Shown here: piece by piece, positions 22,956 through 35,290 of the stretch
Position numbering within the stretch: position 1 is the stretch's first letter
How the letters are laid out: every line of letters starts with the position of its first letter
Source: Eurosta solidaginis
Taxonomy: Eukaryota; Arthropoda; Insecta; Diptera; Tephritidae
Direction of reading: 5' to 3'
Length of the DNA stretch: 64,000 nt
NCBI RefSeq assembly: GCF_040869045.1
Contig: NC_090319.1
Span: 304,160,998 to 304,224,997 of the forward strand
Program-made: the position numbers and the translations under genes
The notes under the pieces: generated by a model
What the model saw: the letters and a program-made list of their open reading frames with translations, nothing else
What the model was told of the DNA's origin: nothing
Databases searched by the model: none

Positions 22956-23810
22956 ATTTTTATCAATGAGTTATCGATTTTTATCGAAGAGTTAACGGTT
23001 CGTTATCGAAAATGTCTCGACTTATTATCGCAAAGCTATTGAAATATTATCAAAAACTTTTCGTTTAGTAATGGAAAAGCTATTGATTTGACTTGCTCGG
23101 AGTGTTTCTAGCTTGTTATGCATGTCATCGACTTGCTATCGATTTATTTTCGAAAGTTATCGATTTGTTATCGAAGAGTTATGTATTTGTTATTGGCGAG
23201 TTATCGACTGGTTATCGATAAGTTATCGATTTTTTTCGAAAATTTTTCGATTTATAATCAAAAATTATCGGCTATAGGGAAAATCGAAAATGTATCGATA
23301 TGTCTTCAAGAAGCTAAATAATTTGTTAAAGAAAAGTTGCCTACTATTTTTCGAAAAATTACTGAAATAATAACAAAAAGTCGTCAACTTTCCATCGAAA
23401 AGTTATCGATTTGTTTTCAGAGTGTTTCCAATCTGTATGCGTTGTGTCATCGATTATTTGTCAAACTTTTATTAATTTTGTATATAAAACTTATCGATTT
23501 GTTTTGAAGACCAATTGGTATTTTATCAAAAATTCATCGAAAACTATCGATTTTTTATGGGCGAGTCATCGATTAATTATCAAAAAGTGTTCGACTATTT
23601 TTTGAAAAATTATTGATGTTATCAAAAAATTATCAATTTGTTAGCAAAACTGTATCGTTTTAGTCGGAAAGTCATCAATTACCTATCGAAAATGTATCGA
23701 TATGATATCCAGAAATTAATAATTTTTTATAGAAAAAATATCTATTTTCTACCGAAGTTATCGCTTTGTTGTCGAAGTGCTCCAATTTGCTGTCAGCGTT
23801 GTAGAATGTA
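22956..23810. repeat. Degenerate TTATCGAT/TTATCGAAA array
   Basis: Dozens of imperfect units of the type ttatcgatttgttatcgaaaag, about 20-22 nt per pair, cover this stretch. Perfect or near-perfect TATCGAT words recur (for example 23212-23219 TATCGATA). TATCGATA is the core of the Drosophila DREF site; whether any protein binds here is unknown. The same texture occurs at 25735-25965, 56465-56790 and 57145-57200. Confidence 0.8.
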
Positions 23811-25480
23811 AGATCAATTAGTGCAGATCTCTTAAACGAATATGTAATTTTTAAAATTCGGGTAGGCGAATGAGTCTCAAAGAAATACCATTAGGAGCAA
23901 GTCTTTTCGACTTGCCTAAAAAAAATTAACTATATAACCACTTAAATTGAGGGTGTGTGAATTAACCTTATGGCACTTTGAAATGGTCATAATGTCAATT
24001 GGCTTATTGGCCGTTGATCTTATGTCACCTTACCTTCGATACATTGTAAAAAACGAATGTTTCGGACAGAGAGCGAGTGCTTTTCACAATTTGGAAGGTC
24101 CTTAGGTGTATGTTTTCTGAGAAACCTCACGATATCAAAATTTTCTTTATGATACTGAGCACTTCCTCTTTATGATTGTGAAGATTATGATTCAAACTCA
24201 TATGCAGGATGCGCTAATCTATGTATATCGTCAAGCTGTTTTTGCGAAGTAGCTTAGTGTATATTTTTATGCTCAAACTTGGTTCTATTCAGCTCGTGGA
24301 GTGACAAAAGTCCCACGAGCGTGAACGATAGTATTTAGTGGTCCAATCGTGTTTCCAGCAAATATTAAGCGCTTTCCTTTTCACTGCTAGAGCCAATATC
24401 TTCATATCTTGCCCTGCCAACCCCAGAGTTTGTCGGCTGAACATCCATTATCTATCAATAGTCCGAAAATTCCAGATAATTGTCCTTTAATATTAGTTCC
24501 TAAGCATGTTTTCGACATACGTCAAAACAAATTCGGGATTCGAAATTCTACAGCCGCCTGCTTTAGAATTTTGCTATAGCATCCCAACAAATCATCATCA
24601 TCAAATAACAAAATACCAATACCGTTGGGTATAATGAAATACAGAAAAAAAATCACCAACACATTAAACATTCTCCAAGGGTATAAATGTGCGCGCTGCA
24701 GATCCTACATTTTCCATAAGGGCAAGACTCGTAAATTTTCAACGTACAAAGTAATCACTCACTCAACGTGAAGTGCTGATGAGTACATACATACATACGT
24801 ACAATGATAAAACGTTCACACACAATTGGTCGTATATGAGACTATCAAGACCCATCAACAGTTGCAGGCAATGGGCAATATACTGCTTTATCATATTTGC
24901 TTAGCGCTTCAACATAAAACATTCCGATTACAATTGTGCAACATGTGCAACAACAATGCTCGTGGTAAACAATTACTATACAGTAGCCATTGACACAAAA
25001 CATATATAAAACATTTGCCATTTATGCCAAACTTCAAAGTTGCCAAAGTTGTGTTAAAGTATAAGAAGTCATGCACTGGATTGTGGCAAAAATTTATGGT
25101 AAGGAACAATTTTTTTTTTTGTGCTTTTCTCTTTGTTTTTATCGCAAGTTGGTATCTTTTGCATGTTGTTAATATTTACGATTCACTAAGCTACTATGCA
25201 GCGTATGCGAAATAAGTCATCGTATGCGAAATAAGTTAAAAATATATATGTATGTGTACAGTGTTTTGCCATAAAAATGCAACCATAGAAATGTGTTATA
25301 GATATTTACTGCGCAAAATTTAAAAAGTTTTGAAAAATTTTGACTAACGATGAATCTTACAAAGTTGGATGGTATGGGGAATGCAGCTGGAAAATAATAA
25401 AGACCTTGGCAATACGTCATCATAAAAAGTCCACATATCATCAAATGTCCTAGAAAACTAGGAGACCCGGCAGGCGTTGT
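23811..25480. other. Unassigned AT-rich DNA
   Basis: No gene or element recognised. Contains short acatacatacatacgtac microsatellite sequence near 24785. Confidence 0.5.
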
Positions 25481-25497
25481 TTTATCTGCATAAACAC

Positions 25498-25588
25498 ATA
25501 ACAAGCCCCATTCCCAGACCAATTCCCATTCCCATTTCAATTCACAGTCCCAGTCCCATTCTCATTCACACTCCCATTTCAATTCCCG

Positions 25589-25622
<34 letters not shown>

Positions 25623-25695
25623 CAGTCCAATCCCAGTTCCAGTCTCAGCCTCAGTCCCAGTGCGAGTCGGATCCCAGTTCCAGTTCCAGTACAAG
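25498..25695. repeat. CCCAGT/CCCATT hexamer minisatellite
   Basis: Tandem hexamers cccatt, cccagt and variants run across about 200 bp, purest at 25590-25630 (cagtcccagtcccagtc). The Pro/Ser/Ile-rich open frame across it is a translation of the repeat and not a gene. Confidence 0.9.
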
Positions 25696-25734
25696 CTGAA
25701 AATGTTTTCTATGAAGAAATTAAAATAATAAGAA

Positions 25735-25965
25735 AGATTATCAAAAAGCTATCGGTTTTTTATCGGCGAACTATTGGTTTTTTATAGAATGCTATCGATA
25801 GTTTGTCGGAATTTTATCAATATTTTATCAAAAAGTTATCGAATTTCCATCGAAGTGCCACCAATTCTCAAAAAAAAATTCAGCTATTTTCTAACAAAAA
25901 GTTAGCGATATGGAATTGAGAAGTTATCGATTTATGTTTTGATAACTACAAAATAATAAAAAGTT
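25735..25965. repeat. Second TTATCGAT-type degenerate block
   Basis: Units such as aaaaagctatcggttttttatcgg, gctatcgatag and agttatcgatttatg. Same texture as 22956-23810. Confidence 0.7.
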
Positions 25966-27280
25966 TGGATCTCTTAGATCACTTAGATGAGCTATCAACG
26001 CAAAAGGGCATCCTCATTTTTTTCTCCTCCTGTGACTTTGAGCTCTCGCCTACCGACAGTTGCTCACATTCAACCGCAGTTAGCTCCGAAATAGTTCCTA
26101 GCAAACCCTGCGAACAAGATAAATAAGTGTTTCTGGAAATAAACAAGGCCGCCGAATGTTGGTGTTTTCTGTTTTGGCTTTACAATTTCCAACATTTTTT
26201 TAGGACAATTTTGACCAGATTTAATTCCATAGCTACAATAAATAATCTTTTACGAATTATTTTCGAAATGCGCATACATCCAATGCTTCCTTCTTCTTGC
26301 AACCAAGTCGTCTTTCACAATTTGAAAGCTCGTAAGTTGATGATCATTTATAGCATTGTTTGTGGATCTGTAAGCGTATCGTCGTCGTCGCTAAAAAAGG
26401 AACAAATCGCATCTTCTGTGACGGCCCTAAGGGATAGCAAAGGTACTTTATTACGACAGTAAACCATATTTATTTTTATACCCAATTCCAATAAAGAACT
26501 ATTCTTTTCGGTTTTAAAAAAGAAAAACTAAAATACAAATTCAGTTTTAGTAAAACTGAAAAAAATTTCACAAATGCATACAAACATAAAAATTTCGCGT
26601 GACAATTTTATTGCACAAAACTTTATCTGCAGTTAAAAATACTACAACTGTTGACTGCTAACTGCTGACCCAATCACCATCAAATGTTCACCCTTGCATC
26701 TTTAGTCAGCTACATAACTCTGCGATATACGAAATGAATGTATGTAAACAAACTCGCTGCCACTCAAGCTACTCAACGAAATATGGTAAAATAAACAAAA
26801 CCCAAAAAACAAATTCAAACAATGAGCTCTTACATACTACATACATACATACAAACAGAAGAACATACTCGTATGAGCAAGCACTCAATGACCGTCGGAG
26901 TGTTTGAGCATGGCAATATGAGTAAGCTCAGAAACCAAAAAAAAAGTAGAATGAAATAGATAAAAGCAAATAGCAAGTAACTAAGCGTACCCACGGGCAT
27001 TAACAACCCGTATCCTTATCCGCATCCGTAACGGTGTGCATTTGCCATACCGTGCTGTCACGATCGGGTGCGCGCGCTCAAGCCACATGGCGTATACGTA
27101 ACATTTCTGTTGAAATTCCATACCTGATGCATGTTACACTTGCATTGGGTTTAACTGTGAACAAATTGGTGGGAACATATGAACATGAGTATGTAAGTAT
27201 GTATGTATGTTAATGTAAGCACATTCATACAACTACAAATAATGAATAGCGTCATATAAAAACTGCGTACATACCATAAT
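25966..27280. other. Unassigned AT-rich DNA
   Basis: A 111-codon open frame at 26127-26462 shows no domain I recognise and has low-complexity surroundings. Simple catacatacata and gtatgtatgtatgt tracts occur at 26845 and 27190. No gene supported. Confidence 0.45.
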
Positions 27281-27318
27281 TTTTTTTTACACTCAGCTGA
27301 GCAGATATGGATTTCTAC

Positions 27319-28770
27319 AACTTGCTTGAATTCACAAAACCGTTTGACAAAGTATGTCACTCGCTACTTATTCATAAACTGGACATTCTAGGCTTTCAAC
27401 CAAGTCTCACGCAGTGGATATCGTCTTATCTTCTTGATAGAACCCAAAGAGTTATCGTTAAAAGTGCTTTGTCTGATGTCATTGATGTAATTTCTGGAGT
27501 TCCTCAGGGCAGTCATCTTGGCCCAATTCTGTTCTTGCTGTTTATAAACGATAATTCTACAACAATAAAATTTTCTAAAATTTTGATGTACGGTGATGAT
27601 GTAAAAATTTTTTTATCCTATGCGTCAAGCGAAGAAAGTCTCTTTTACAATCTGATCTGGACGCATTGCACAATTGGTGCACCATCAACTATATGCCACT
27701 TAATCTTAAAAAATGCAAATTTATGTGCTTTTCTCGTAGATTACTTCAGCCAGCTTCCTACTCTGTTAACAATTATAATCTTGAACAGGTATACAGTTTT
27801 ATAGACCTTGGTGTTAATATGGACAATAAACTTAACTTCAACCTTCATATGAACGCAACTGTTATTAAGGCTAGAGGTGTTCTAGCGTTTGTAAAGCGAT
27901 GGTCTAAATAATTTAGTGACCCGTATGTTACTAAAGCTCTTTATACAACATTAGTGAAGCCGATATTAGAATATGGTGCAATAATTTGGAACCCGAGCTA
28001 CCAGGTTCATTTTGATCGGATAGAATCAGTCCAAAAACAATTCTTACTTTTCTCCTTAAGAGATTTCCATTGGGATTCTACGTGTAATCTGTCACCTTAT
28101 ACTAACCGTCAGAAGGTTATTAGTCTTCCCTCCCTTGCTAGTCGTAGGGAAATGCTTGGAATTGTATTTATGATTAATTTATTAAATGGTTCGGTCTCTA
28201 GCTCTTTTCTGTTCAGCGAAGTATACTTTAATGTCCCTTTCCGATCTTCAAGACATTTTAAACCTCTCTACCTAAAACATTGTAGAACAAATTTTGAATT
28301 AAATGAGCCCTTCCGCTGTTTGTTTAAGAAATATAACTCCCACACTAGCACATTTGATGTTTCGGACTCACTTTTTTGCATTAAAAAATCTGTTCTTTCC
28401 TCTCGTAATAGTAACTAACTGTATTCATTAATATACTGAATTCATTTTCTACTAATTCTATCCACTATATGTATGTACATTAATTACTAATACGTCATTT
28501 ATTTCTTCCGTTGAAAAGAGGCACGAGTTCGCGTGATCCCCCTACTGGGCATCCGGATCCTTTATGAGCACGTCGCGTCAGCTCCCTTCTGAGCTCCTCA
28601 CGACGACTGATCTGATCAATTTGAATCGCTAAATGCATAAGTTTACTTTTATTCAATGTTACCTTATAATTTACAAGTTATAATACTTTTTGTACTAATT
28701 TTATACTTCACCAGTCGACCGTTTTCGTTTTGTGTCGACTTTAAATAAATAAATAAATAAAAAATAAATA
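27319..28770 (+). pseudogene. CR1/jockey-like LINE, 5'-truncated ORF2
   Basis: Encodes the reverse transcriptase from FTKPFDKVCHSLL, through SGVPQGSHLGPILFLLFIND and MYGDDVKIF (YGDD in place of the usual YADD), to the post-RT region (KALYTTLVKPILEYGAIIW, RIESVQKQF). Broken by a frameshift near 27645 and an in-frame TAA at 27909-27911. The last frame ends at 28416-28418. A 3' UTR of about 320 bp follows, ending in a (TAAA)n tail (ttaaataaataaataaata at 28740-28760). The endonuclease and start of ORF2 are absent, as in a 5'-truncated insertion. It sits inside H sequence. Confidence 0.85.
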
Positions 28771-29589
28771 TATCAAAATGATCTGGGCAAAAAAAAAATT
28801 TATTTAGCGATGTCCGTCCGTCTGTCCCTGAACACGATAACTTGAGTAAATTTTGAGGTATTTTAATGAAATTTGGTATGAAAGTTCCTGGGCACTCATA
28901 TCATCTTGCTATTTAAAATGAACGAAATCGGACTATAACCACGAGAATTCATGAGCTACACTTATTTAAAAAATTGTATATCCATAATCTGAATGTTTAC
29001 AATGTGTTTTCAATGCGAAATCATGCTACTGAAAGATTTTGCACCACCGATTTGAATGAAGATTGAAAACCTTGGTATCCATTTGGAAGAACGTGCGTAA
29101 GTTGATCAAAAATTTATATATATTTACGATGTTTCATACACTTTCTCACATGATTATAGTATAGATTAATACTGTAAATGGGCGAAAGCGGGCGGAAAAC
29201 ATGCCTACTTTTTCGATATCTGAAATGTCGTAAAATAAAAAAATTTGATTATACACTACAAAGACTGATAAAGTGCTGAAAATAGGTGACTTAATTGAAG
29301 TTATGACGCAAAATATAAATTCAATACAATTTTGGAAAATTGGCGTGGCACCGCTTGTATTTGGAAATAAGATGTCTCAAAAGTTTCGCAAGCCGCAAAG
29401 ATATTTGGTTGAAATTTGGCAGGAAGGTTGTGAAAACTGATGGCAACCACGCCCAATTTTAAAATTTTATTTAAGTCTCATTCTGAAAAAATTCAATATC
29501 TTTACGGCATACAACTACATTTTATTGATATTCCATCAGATTTTGTGAAGCAGAAAACGAGAATTCAAAAAATAGTAAAAAAAATATGT

Positions 29590-29973
29590 TTAAGTTAAAC
29601 GGTTTTATTGAAAGCAATACTTACATTAAGTAATAACAATATTAAAAACTAGAAAATAATTAGGTAGCTCCTAGGTACTAGTCATCACACTCCTCACCAA
29701 TCTAGGGCGTTGATTAGACAATTAAATAAAAGCATTGGGCGCGTGAAATTTCTAAAAACGTAAAGCGTAGTATAACCTGATTAAGGTTCAGTTGGTCTTA
29801 CTTATGACTATAAATAGAAATTTGACCAGTCCAACGCTTTTATTTAATTATCTGATCAACGCCTTAGATTGGTGAGGAGTGCGGTGACTAGTACCTAGGA
29901 GCTACTTAATTATTTTCAAGCTTTTAGTATTATTATTTAATTAGGATTGTTTTCAATTAAACCATTTAACTCA
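29590..29973. mobile_element. Fold-back element with ~160-bp arms
   Basis: Left arm (29590-29755) and right arm (29813-29973) are reverse complements with moderate mismatch. Left: taaacggttttattg, tagctcctaggtactagtca, actcctcaccaatctag, attaaataaaagc. Right, inverted: the same words in reverse order. The central spacer is about 57 nt. No coding capacity. A single arm recurs at 51592-51723. Lies within H sequence; no clear target-site duplication, because both flanks are A/T runs. Confidence 0.75.
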
Positions 29974-30480
29974 AAAAAAAAAATGTTTAGTCATTTTATT
30001 TTCAAGTTTTTAGTCTTTATTTGATTGCTTTTTATTTCTCATTCTTTTTAGTTCATTTAGAGAATCATTATTACAAGGACTCTTTCCTGACAATTTTTTA
30101 CAATCTAAGTTCTCAAGGCTTTACTTGACTCAGCGCCACGTATGCTTGTCTCACCTCGAACTCCAAAGTAGTTTGATGTCACTTCTACCGGACTGTATGT
30201 TATATTTGTTCCAACTATGAGCCAAATCGTACCGCATATACGATTTTTTTGAATATCTCGATCCTTGCGCCACTTGGCGACGATTTTTTCTATTATTTCT
30301 ATTCATGTATCTAATGTGTGTTCCAAATATGCGCCTGAGCACAGATACGATTTTTTTAAAGATTTCGATTAAAGCGCCACCTATCGCAAGCTTGTAGCTT
30401 ATAGGGAAGTTGCTTAAATTTTAATTACAAAATTCGGCCGGCCGCTACAGAGGGTCAAGCTAAATAAAACCGTTTAAAAG
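29974..30480. other. Unassigned insert within H copy 3
   Basis: Contains two related stretches with acgatttttttgaatatctcg (30241) and acgatttttttaaagatttcg (30351), each near gcgccac(ct), so an old tandem duplication of roughly 110-150 bp. A ctaaataaaaccgttta word at 30460 resembles the end of the fold-back arm. No gene. Confidence 0.4.
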
Positions 30481-30930
30481 TTCATTAAAATGGACGTGAA
30501 TATGAACGCCATAAAACGAGATAAAAACAACCAATCTTCATTATTTTTTTTTGTAAAAACGAACGAATTCGGTTGAAAACCACTTCCACGGTGTATACCC
30601 AGTCTTCAGTCTGTTCTTTCGTCAGTCCGTTTAACATGATAGTTCGAGCTAAAATGTAGATATCTTCAGCACATTTAGTACGCAGTTTATCTTTACCCAA
30701 AATATATTAAAGTTGAAAATGGTAAAACTCAGATTAGAACTACGCCCACTTTTTCTATATTGAAAGATAAGAAAAATAGAAAAACTGACAGAATTCATAA
30801 ACAAGTAATGAAACTGAATGAAATTTGAAACTTGACGACTGTATGAATTTTATGATGCAAAATAGAAATTTTGGAAAATGGGCGTGACACAGTCTACATT
30901 CAGACTAAGAAAATTTAAAGGGTTATATAT

Positions 30931-33136
30931 ATGATACGTAGCTACATTATTAGTAGTAATATGCTGGCGCAAAATATGAAAATTAAAAACTACTTAGATG
31001 GCCGTTGTCAAATCTTAGTCTTTATAGCAGTAACTGTTTTCTAGCCTCTAATGGAGGATGATATTTGCAAAAGTAGCTTTTATATAATTAAGTGTACTTT
31101 ATATTTTAGTGTTCGATGATCGCTTTCGGTCAAACTTCCGAACCAGTTTTTTTTAGCTTCGTCCTTCCAGCCAATCGTTAGATATGAATGTTTGAAAATT
31201 TAGTCATGCCTGCCCTACGGTGACGGATTTAGGCAGCAAAGGATATGAAGACTGCTATCACCTGTTTCTTTCAAACCACTAGAGGTCCCCAACAGGAATA
31301 CTTACTAAGCACGAGCGTCTTAATCCGTTCGTATAACATAAACTAACCGGGGAAGCCTTTGACTTGTGTTCATTCAAAGCGCGTGCTTTATTCCACTTAC
31401 GCTGTAAGTGTTTTCTTTACATCTCTAAATATCTCGATCACTGTTTTATCTAGAAGAATTTGTATCTTTGAAATGGTAATCTAGGGGCATTCTAAGCTAT
31501 TTTTAGGTGTTTAATTTATCAAAGAGTCAAATAAAACTCCAAAATTTCCAAATTCAGACATATTGTTTAAATATTATGTTCCCAGCACTAACTTGCGATA
31601 ATTTTTTGCCTCATGTTGCATTCTCATCGGATACTAGAATATAATTTAATTTTTCAAAGCTCTAGCCCTGCGGGACTTTAGTCAAAGGACGATTGCAATA
31701 TTTTCCAATTTTATAGTGAAATTTAATATAAAGGAAGATATGTATGCGTGCGAAGAAGGATTAACAACTTAAAACTGGTGTCTAAAATACTGCAGTAGCG
31801 ACAGGTTTCAAGCCCTATGCAAGTACTTGTAAAGCCGGAAACGGTGTTTGGTCCACGCAATGCTAAGCTTGTGGAGGAAAGACTTATCTGGGCTTCTAAA
31901 TGGACACAGAAATGAAATACACTGAGGAAATGAAGGAAACGATCGCACATTCGAAAATCACGCAATAATTACTCCGCTATCCAAATTTTTAAAAACGCGA
32001 GTATTTTTTATTTGATTAGAATATCCTTTTTGCAAAATTGCATATTGCTCAATAGTCCACCGCATTCTAATAAAATTCATTTTGTCGGTACTTTTGAATC
32101 AACTACCGATTGCAAACTTCAGATCTTTTTCACTTTTTTTAAAAACATTTTAAAATTGTTTCTGTTTTTGTTTTGTCAAAGTTTTGCCTCAATATTTCAT
32201 TTACCTTTCGCGTATGCGAAGATTTGTATATTCACACATACGCACATACATTTAATAGAAACAGTGTCCAGTAAAATCTCAGAGCATAGAAATTTGCAAG
32301 GCACTAAAAAATTTGTAAAAAAACATCAGCACCAAACGGTGAGTACGACCGCACCACGCGAATTGTGTGATTGGAATGCAAGCAAGCGGTAAAAAAAAAT
32401 TAGTGTTTATGTATAAATATGGCCTTGGTTTTCGGGATTTTCAACTCATACACACGGTTGCCAATCAAGCTAATTTTTAAGTTCAGAAATTTTGTTAGAA
32501 AGAACGAAAATTATTAAATGTTTAACGGCATTGCTAGAAGCTGGCTTTATTACCAATATTGTTCATTTCGTATATGTGTCCAGCTTTAAAACCATCTTTT
32601 GAGTTTCCGTTCATTTCTAAATGTTCCTCCTAAATATTTAAATGTATTGAGAGCGGCGTCGAAACGTCACCTTGCCTCAACCATCTTTCAATGTCAAAGT
32701 TTCAACTGTTTAGCTCGTTGTAAGTTTCTAAGTTAAGCTAGATTTTTCTACTTAAAATTTTTTCACACCTTGTTTTATTATTACCCTCTCTGAACTAAGT
32801 TTAAGCAAGCTATCTCACCGACAAGACATTATTGTAATTCAAATGCAATAGTCGTAACTTAGTTTGGATTTTCCAAATATCTTGATTCACGCAGCACCTC
32901 GCGCATTTCTTTATTTACTTAAAATTGCATTTCAAAATTGCTTATCTTTTTAACGAGTTTTCCAAAATTTTGATCAAAGTATTTCCTAGCAGGATTTTTT
33001 GTCCGGCATATTTTATTATAATTTGATTGTGTACTTCTTGTCTGCATATCGACCTCGAGAATCCCTATTTGAAATGAATTTCCTAAATAACTCACCCCGT
33101 TTTTCAGCTTTCGATTTTTTTCTTACGTCCCATTAT
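30931..33136. other. Unassigned AT-rich DNA
   Basis: No gene or element recognised over 2.2 kb. The short open frames at 31723-31965, 32012-32392 and 32999-33220 show no known domain. Confidence 0.45.
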
Positions 33137-33810
33137 CACCGGCCAACCACGGCAAAGTTCCTGGGTTCAAGCCCCGGCCAAAGCCACATCAAAGTTTTAG
33201 AAACAAGTTTTTTCAGTTAAAGGAACGTTTTTTTAAGCAGTGCCGCCCCTCGGCAGTAATTTGGCAAGAACTCTGAGTAAATTTTCGCCATAAAATGTTT
33301 CTCAGTGAAGACTCATCTGCATTACAGATACCGTTCATAGTCTGCGTAAAACATGTAGGTCCCAACCCCGCAAATTTATATGAAAAATTAAAAGGAACAC
33401 GACGGAAATCGGAATAAGCTTCTTCATAAAATCTCCTTGTTGTTGTTGTTGTAGCGATTAGGTTACTCCCCGAAGGCTTTGGGGAGTGTTATCGATGTGA
33501 TGGTCCTTTGTCGGATACAGATCCGATACGCTCCGGTAACAGCACCATTAAGGTGCTGGCCCGACCATCTCGGGGACGATTTATATGGCCACATTAAACC
33601 TTCAGGCCATCCCTCCCTCCCCACCCCCAAGTTCCCTGAGGAGCTTGGGGTCACCAGAGCCTCGTCTGTTAGTGAAACGGGATTCGCCGCTCGAAGGTGA
33701 GGTTGACAATTGGGTTGGAGAAGCTATATATTGCGCTACACAACCCCTTGAATCCCCATAAAATCTCCTCGTAGGTCATAGCGTCTTACATATATTTTTA
33801 TTTTTATTCA
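33137..33810 (+). mobile_element. tRNA-derived SINE, copy 3, split by a retroposon
   Basis: The partial head retains cctgggttcaagccccgg (B-box-like). The body reads agccacatcaaagttttag to cataaaatctcct, is cut at 33438, and resumes at 33770 with cgtaggtcatagcgtctta and a T/A-rich tail. The A-box region is eroded. Confidence 0.75.
33438..33756 (-). mobile_element. (CAA)n-tailed retroposon, copy 1, with 13-bp target duplication
   Basis: A 319-bp insert flanked by CATAAAATCTCCT (33425-33437 and 33757-33769). Reading on the minus strand it starts gggattcaaggggttgtg, passes gtcaacctcaccttcg, ctccccaaagccttcgggga and ends in (CAA)n, seen here as ttgttgttgttgttgt at 33438. A long duplication plus a 3' simple tail indicates target-primed retroposition. 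Relatives at 34.3, 48.0 and 56.8 kb. Whether it is a SINE or a LINE 3' end is not settled by this copy. Confidence 0.8.
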
Positions 33811-34311
33811 TTTATCTATCAAGTTTCAATAGCAGAATATACAACTTTACACAGTTCCAAAATTTCCGGAAATTATGTCAAAAAACGCGTTTTTTACCCT
33901 GAATCGCAAAAAGTATTTCCAAGAAAACGAAAAATTATCCATAGGTTTTTTATTCGAATAGCTTCTAAAGGAGTCAACTTTGCAAAAATCTTTAAGCTAG
34001 TTATTTTGATGCTTAGAGTTAAGGCTCTGCTAAACTTTTTATAAAAATTGAAAATTTCCCTTACGATTTGTGTGGAAAAATTAAAAGCGCGAAAAGCTGA
34101 AATTTCTACAGGCTATCTTTTTTAACGTCTTGAGCAATATTTTTACTTTACCAAAGGAAAACATTTTTTTCTTTTAACACTCTAATGTACAAATATATAA
34201 ATATTTCATCACCAGTGATATAAGAAAATAATTTTCTATAAATGATCAAACCAATGTCAGGTGACGTATTTTCTAAGAAAAAATGTTGATAGGACATTTT
34301 GATAGGAGTTG
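33811..34311. other. Unassigned AT-rich DNA between retroposons
   Basis: No gene or repeat recognised. Confidence 0.4.
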
Positions 34312-34855
34312 TTGTTTTGTTGTTGTTTTCGTATTACCGATAAAGACACTCCCCGAAGATTTTGAGGAGTGCTATCGATGTTGGTGGTCCTTTTCCGGAT
34401 ATACAATCGGTACATTCCGGCGCCATTAAGGTACTAGCTCAACCATTTCGGTAACGATTAATATGACCATATTAAACCTTCTAGGCCATTCCGCTCCCCC
34501 ACATTTTGGTTCCATGTGAACTTGGTGTCGCCATAGCTTCGCCTGCTAAGTATGTCTATGATATATCTGTATTTGTAAAGGGATTCGCATCGCGTAGGCG
34601 AGATTGACAATTGGGTTGGGGTAGCCCTGAATCTATAAAGCTTTGTATGACCACACAAAAACTTCTAGGCCATCGCGCCCCCTACCCTTTAGTTCGATGA
34701 GGAGCTTGGGATCGCCAAAGCCTCGCCTGCTAAAAATGTCTATGATACATTCATTTTTGTAGCAGGATTCTCCTCGCATAGGTGAGATTGAAAATTGAGT
34801 TGCGAAAGCTCTGGAACTTTAAAGCTTTGTATTGCGCTTATAAACCCTTTGATTC
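34312..34855 (-). mobile_element. (CAA)n-tailed retroposon, copy 2, internally duplicated
   Basis: Begins (plus strand) gttgttgttttgttgttg and follows copy 1 through gataaagacactccccgaag and accattaaggt-like words. The part from the ccatattaaaccttctaggcc word to gacaattgggttggg is present twice, at about 34460-34640 and 34645-34853. More diverged than copy 1. No coding capacity. Confidence 0.7.
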
Positions 34856-35290
34856 CATTTGGATAATCATTAAGGTGGATTTTGGTAGGAAAACTAGCTT
34901 AGTATATCTTTTCCATAAGTTCGACACTTTTCTTTTTCTCTTCTATCGCCCCCGAAATCGGAGTATATAGCGGCAAACATCTCATTATATCCTATGGAGC
35001 GGTTCAATTTTCTAGTAAGCACGCACATAAATACATAAATACTTTCACAAGTACTCATATAATAAAAAAAAATTTTTGGACTAATTAGAATACTTCTGTG
35101 AGATGTTAAAGCCTTAGGAATTCAAAAATGTGACTATTTGACTTCTTTACGCCATTTCCATCCTTCGACTCATATTCCCGGCAATTTTAATTATATATGC
35201 TGAAGTAAAACAATGCCCTCCCTAAAAAATGTCAATATGATGGGATTTATGAGTCTAGTGGCACTGCTTCGCTCGAACCGATGCCACGCT
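34856..35290. other. Unassigned AT-rich DNA
   Basis: No gene or element recognised. Confidence 0.4.

Larger units (their letters stand above)
27281..30930 (+). mobile_element. H repeat copy 3, heavily nested
   Basis: 5' end tttttttacactcagctgagcag (27281-27305). A LINE interrupts it at about 27319-28770, then the body resumes with tatcaaaatgatctgggc, gtccgtccgtctgtccc and gataacttgagtaaatttt. It is interrupted again by a fold-back element and unassigned DNA (29590-30480) and resumes with gaattcggttgaaaaccac and the taacatgatag-type tract, to tgggcgtgacacagtctac at about 30900. Segment order matches the copy at 42133-44478. No satellite array or 3' hairpin is preserved here. Confidence 0.6.

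Noticed and set aside
25477..25728. 83-codon Pro/Ser-rich open frame
   Set aside because: It is a direct translation of the CCCAGT hexamer repeat.
26127..26462. 111-codon open frame considered as a host exon
   Set aside because: No recognised motif, low complexity near the end, no supporting neighbours. An exon cannot be excluded but is not supported.
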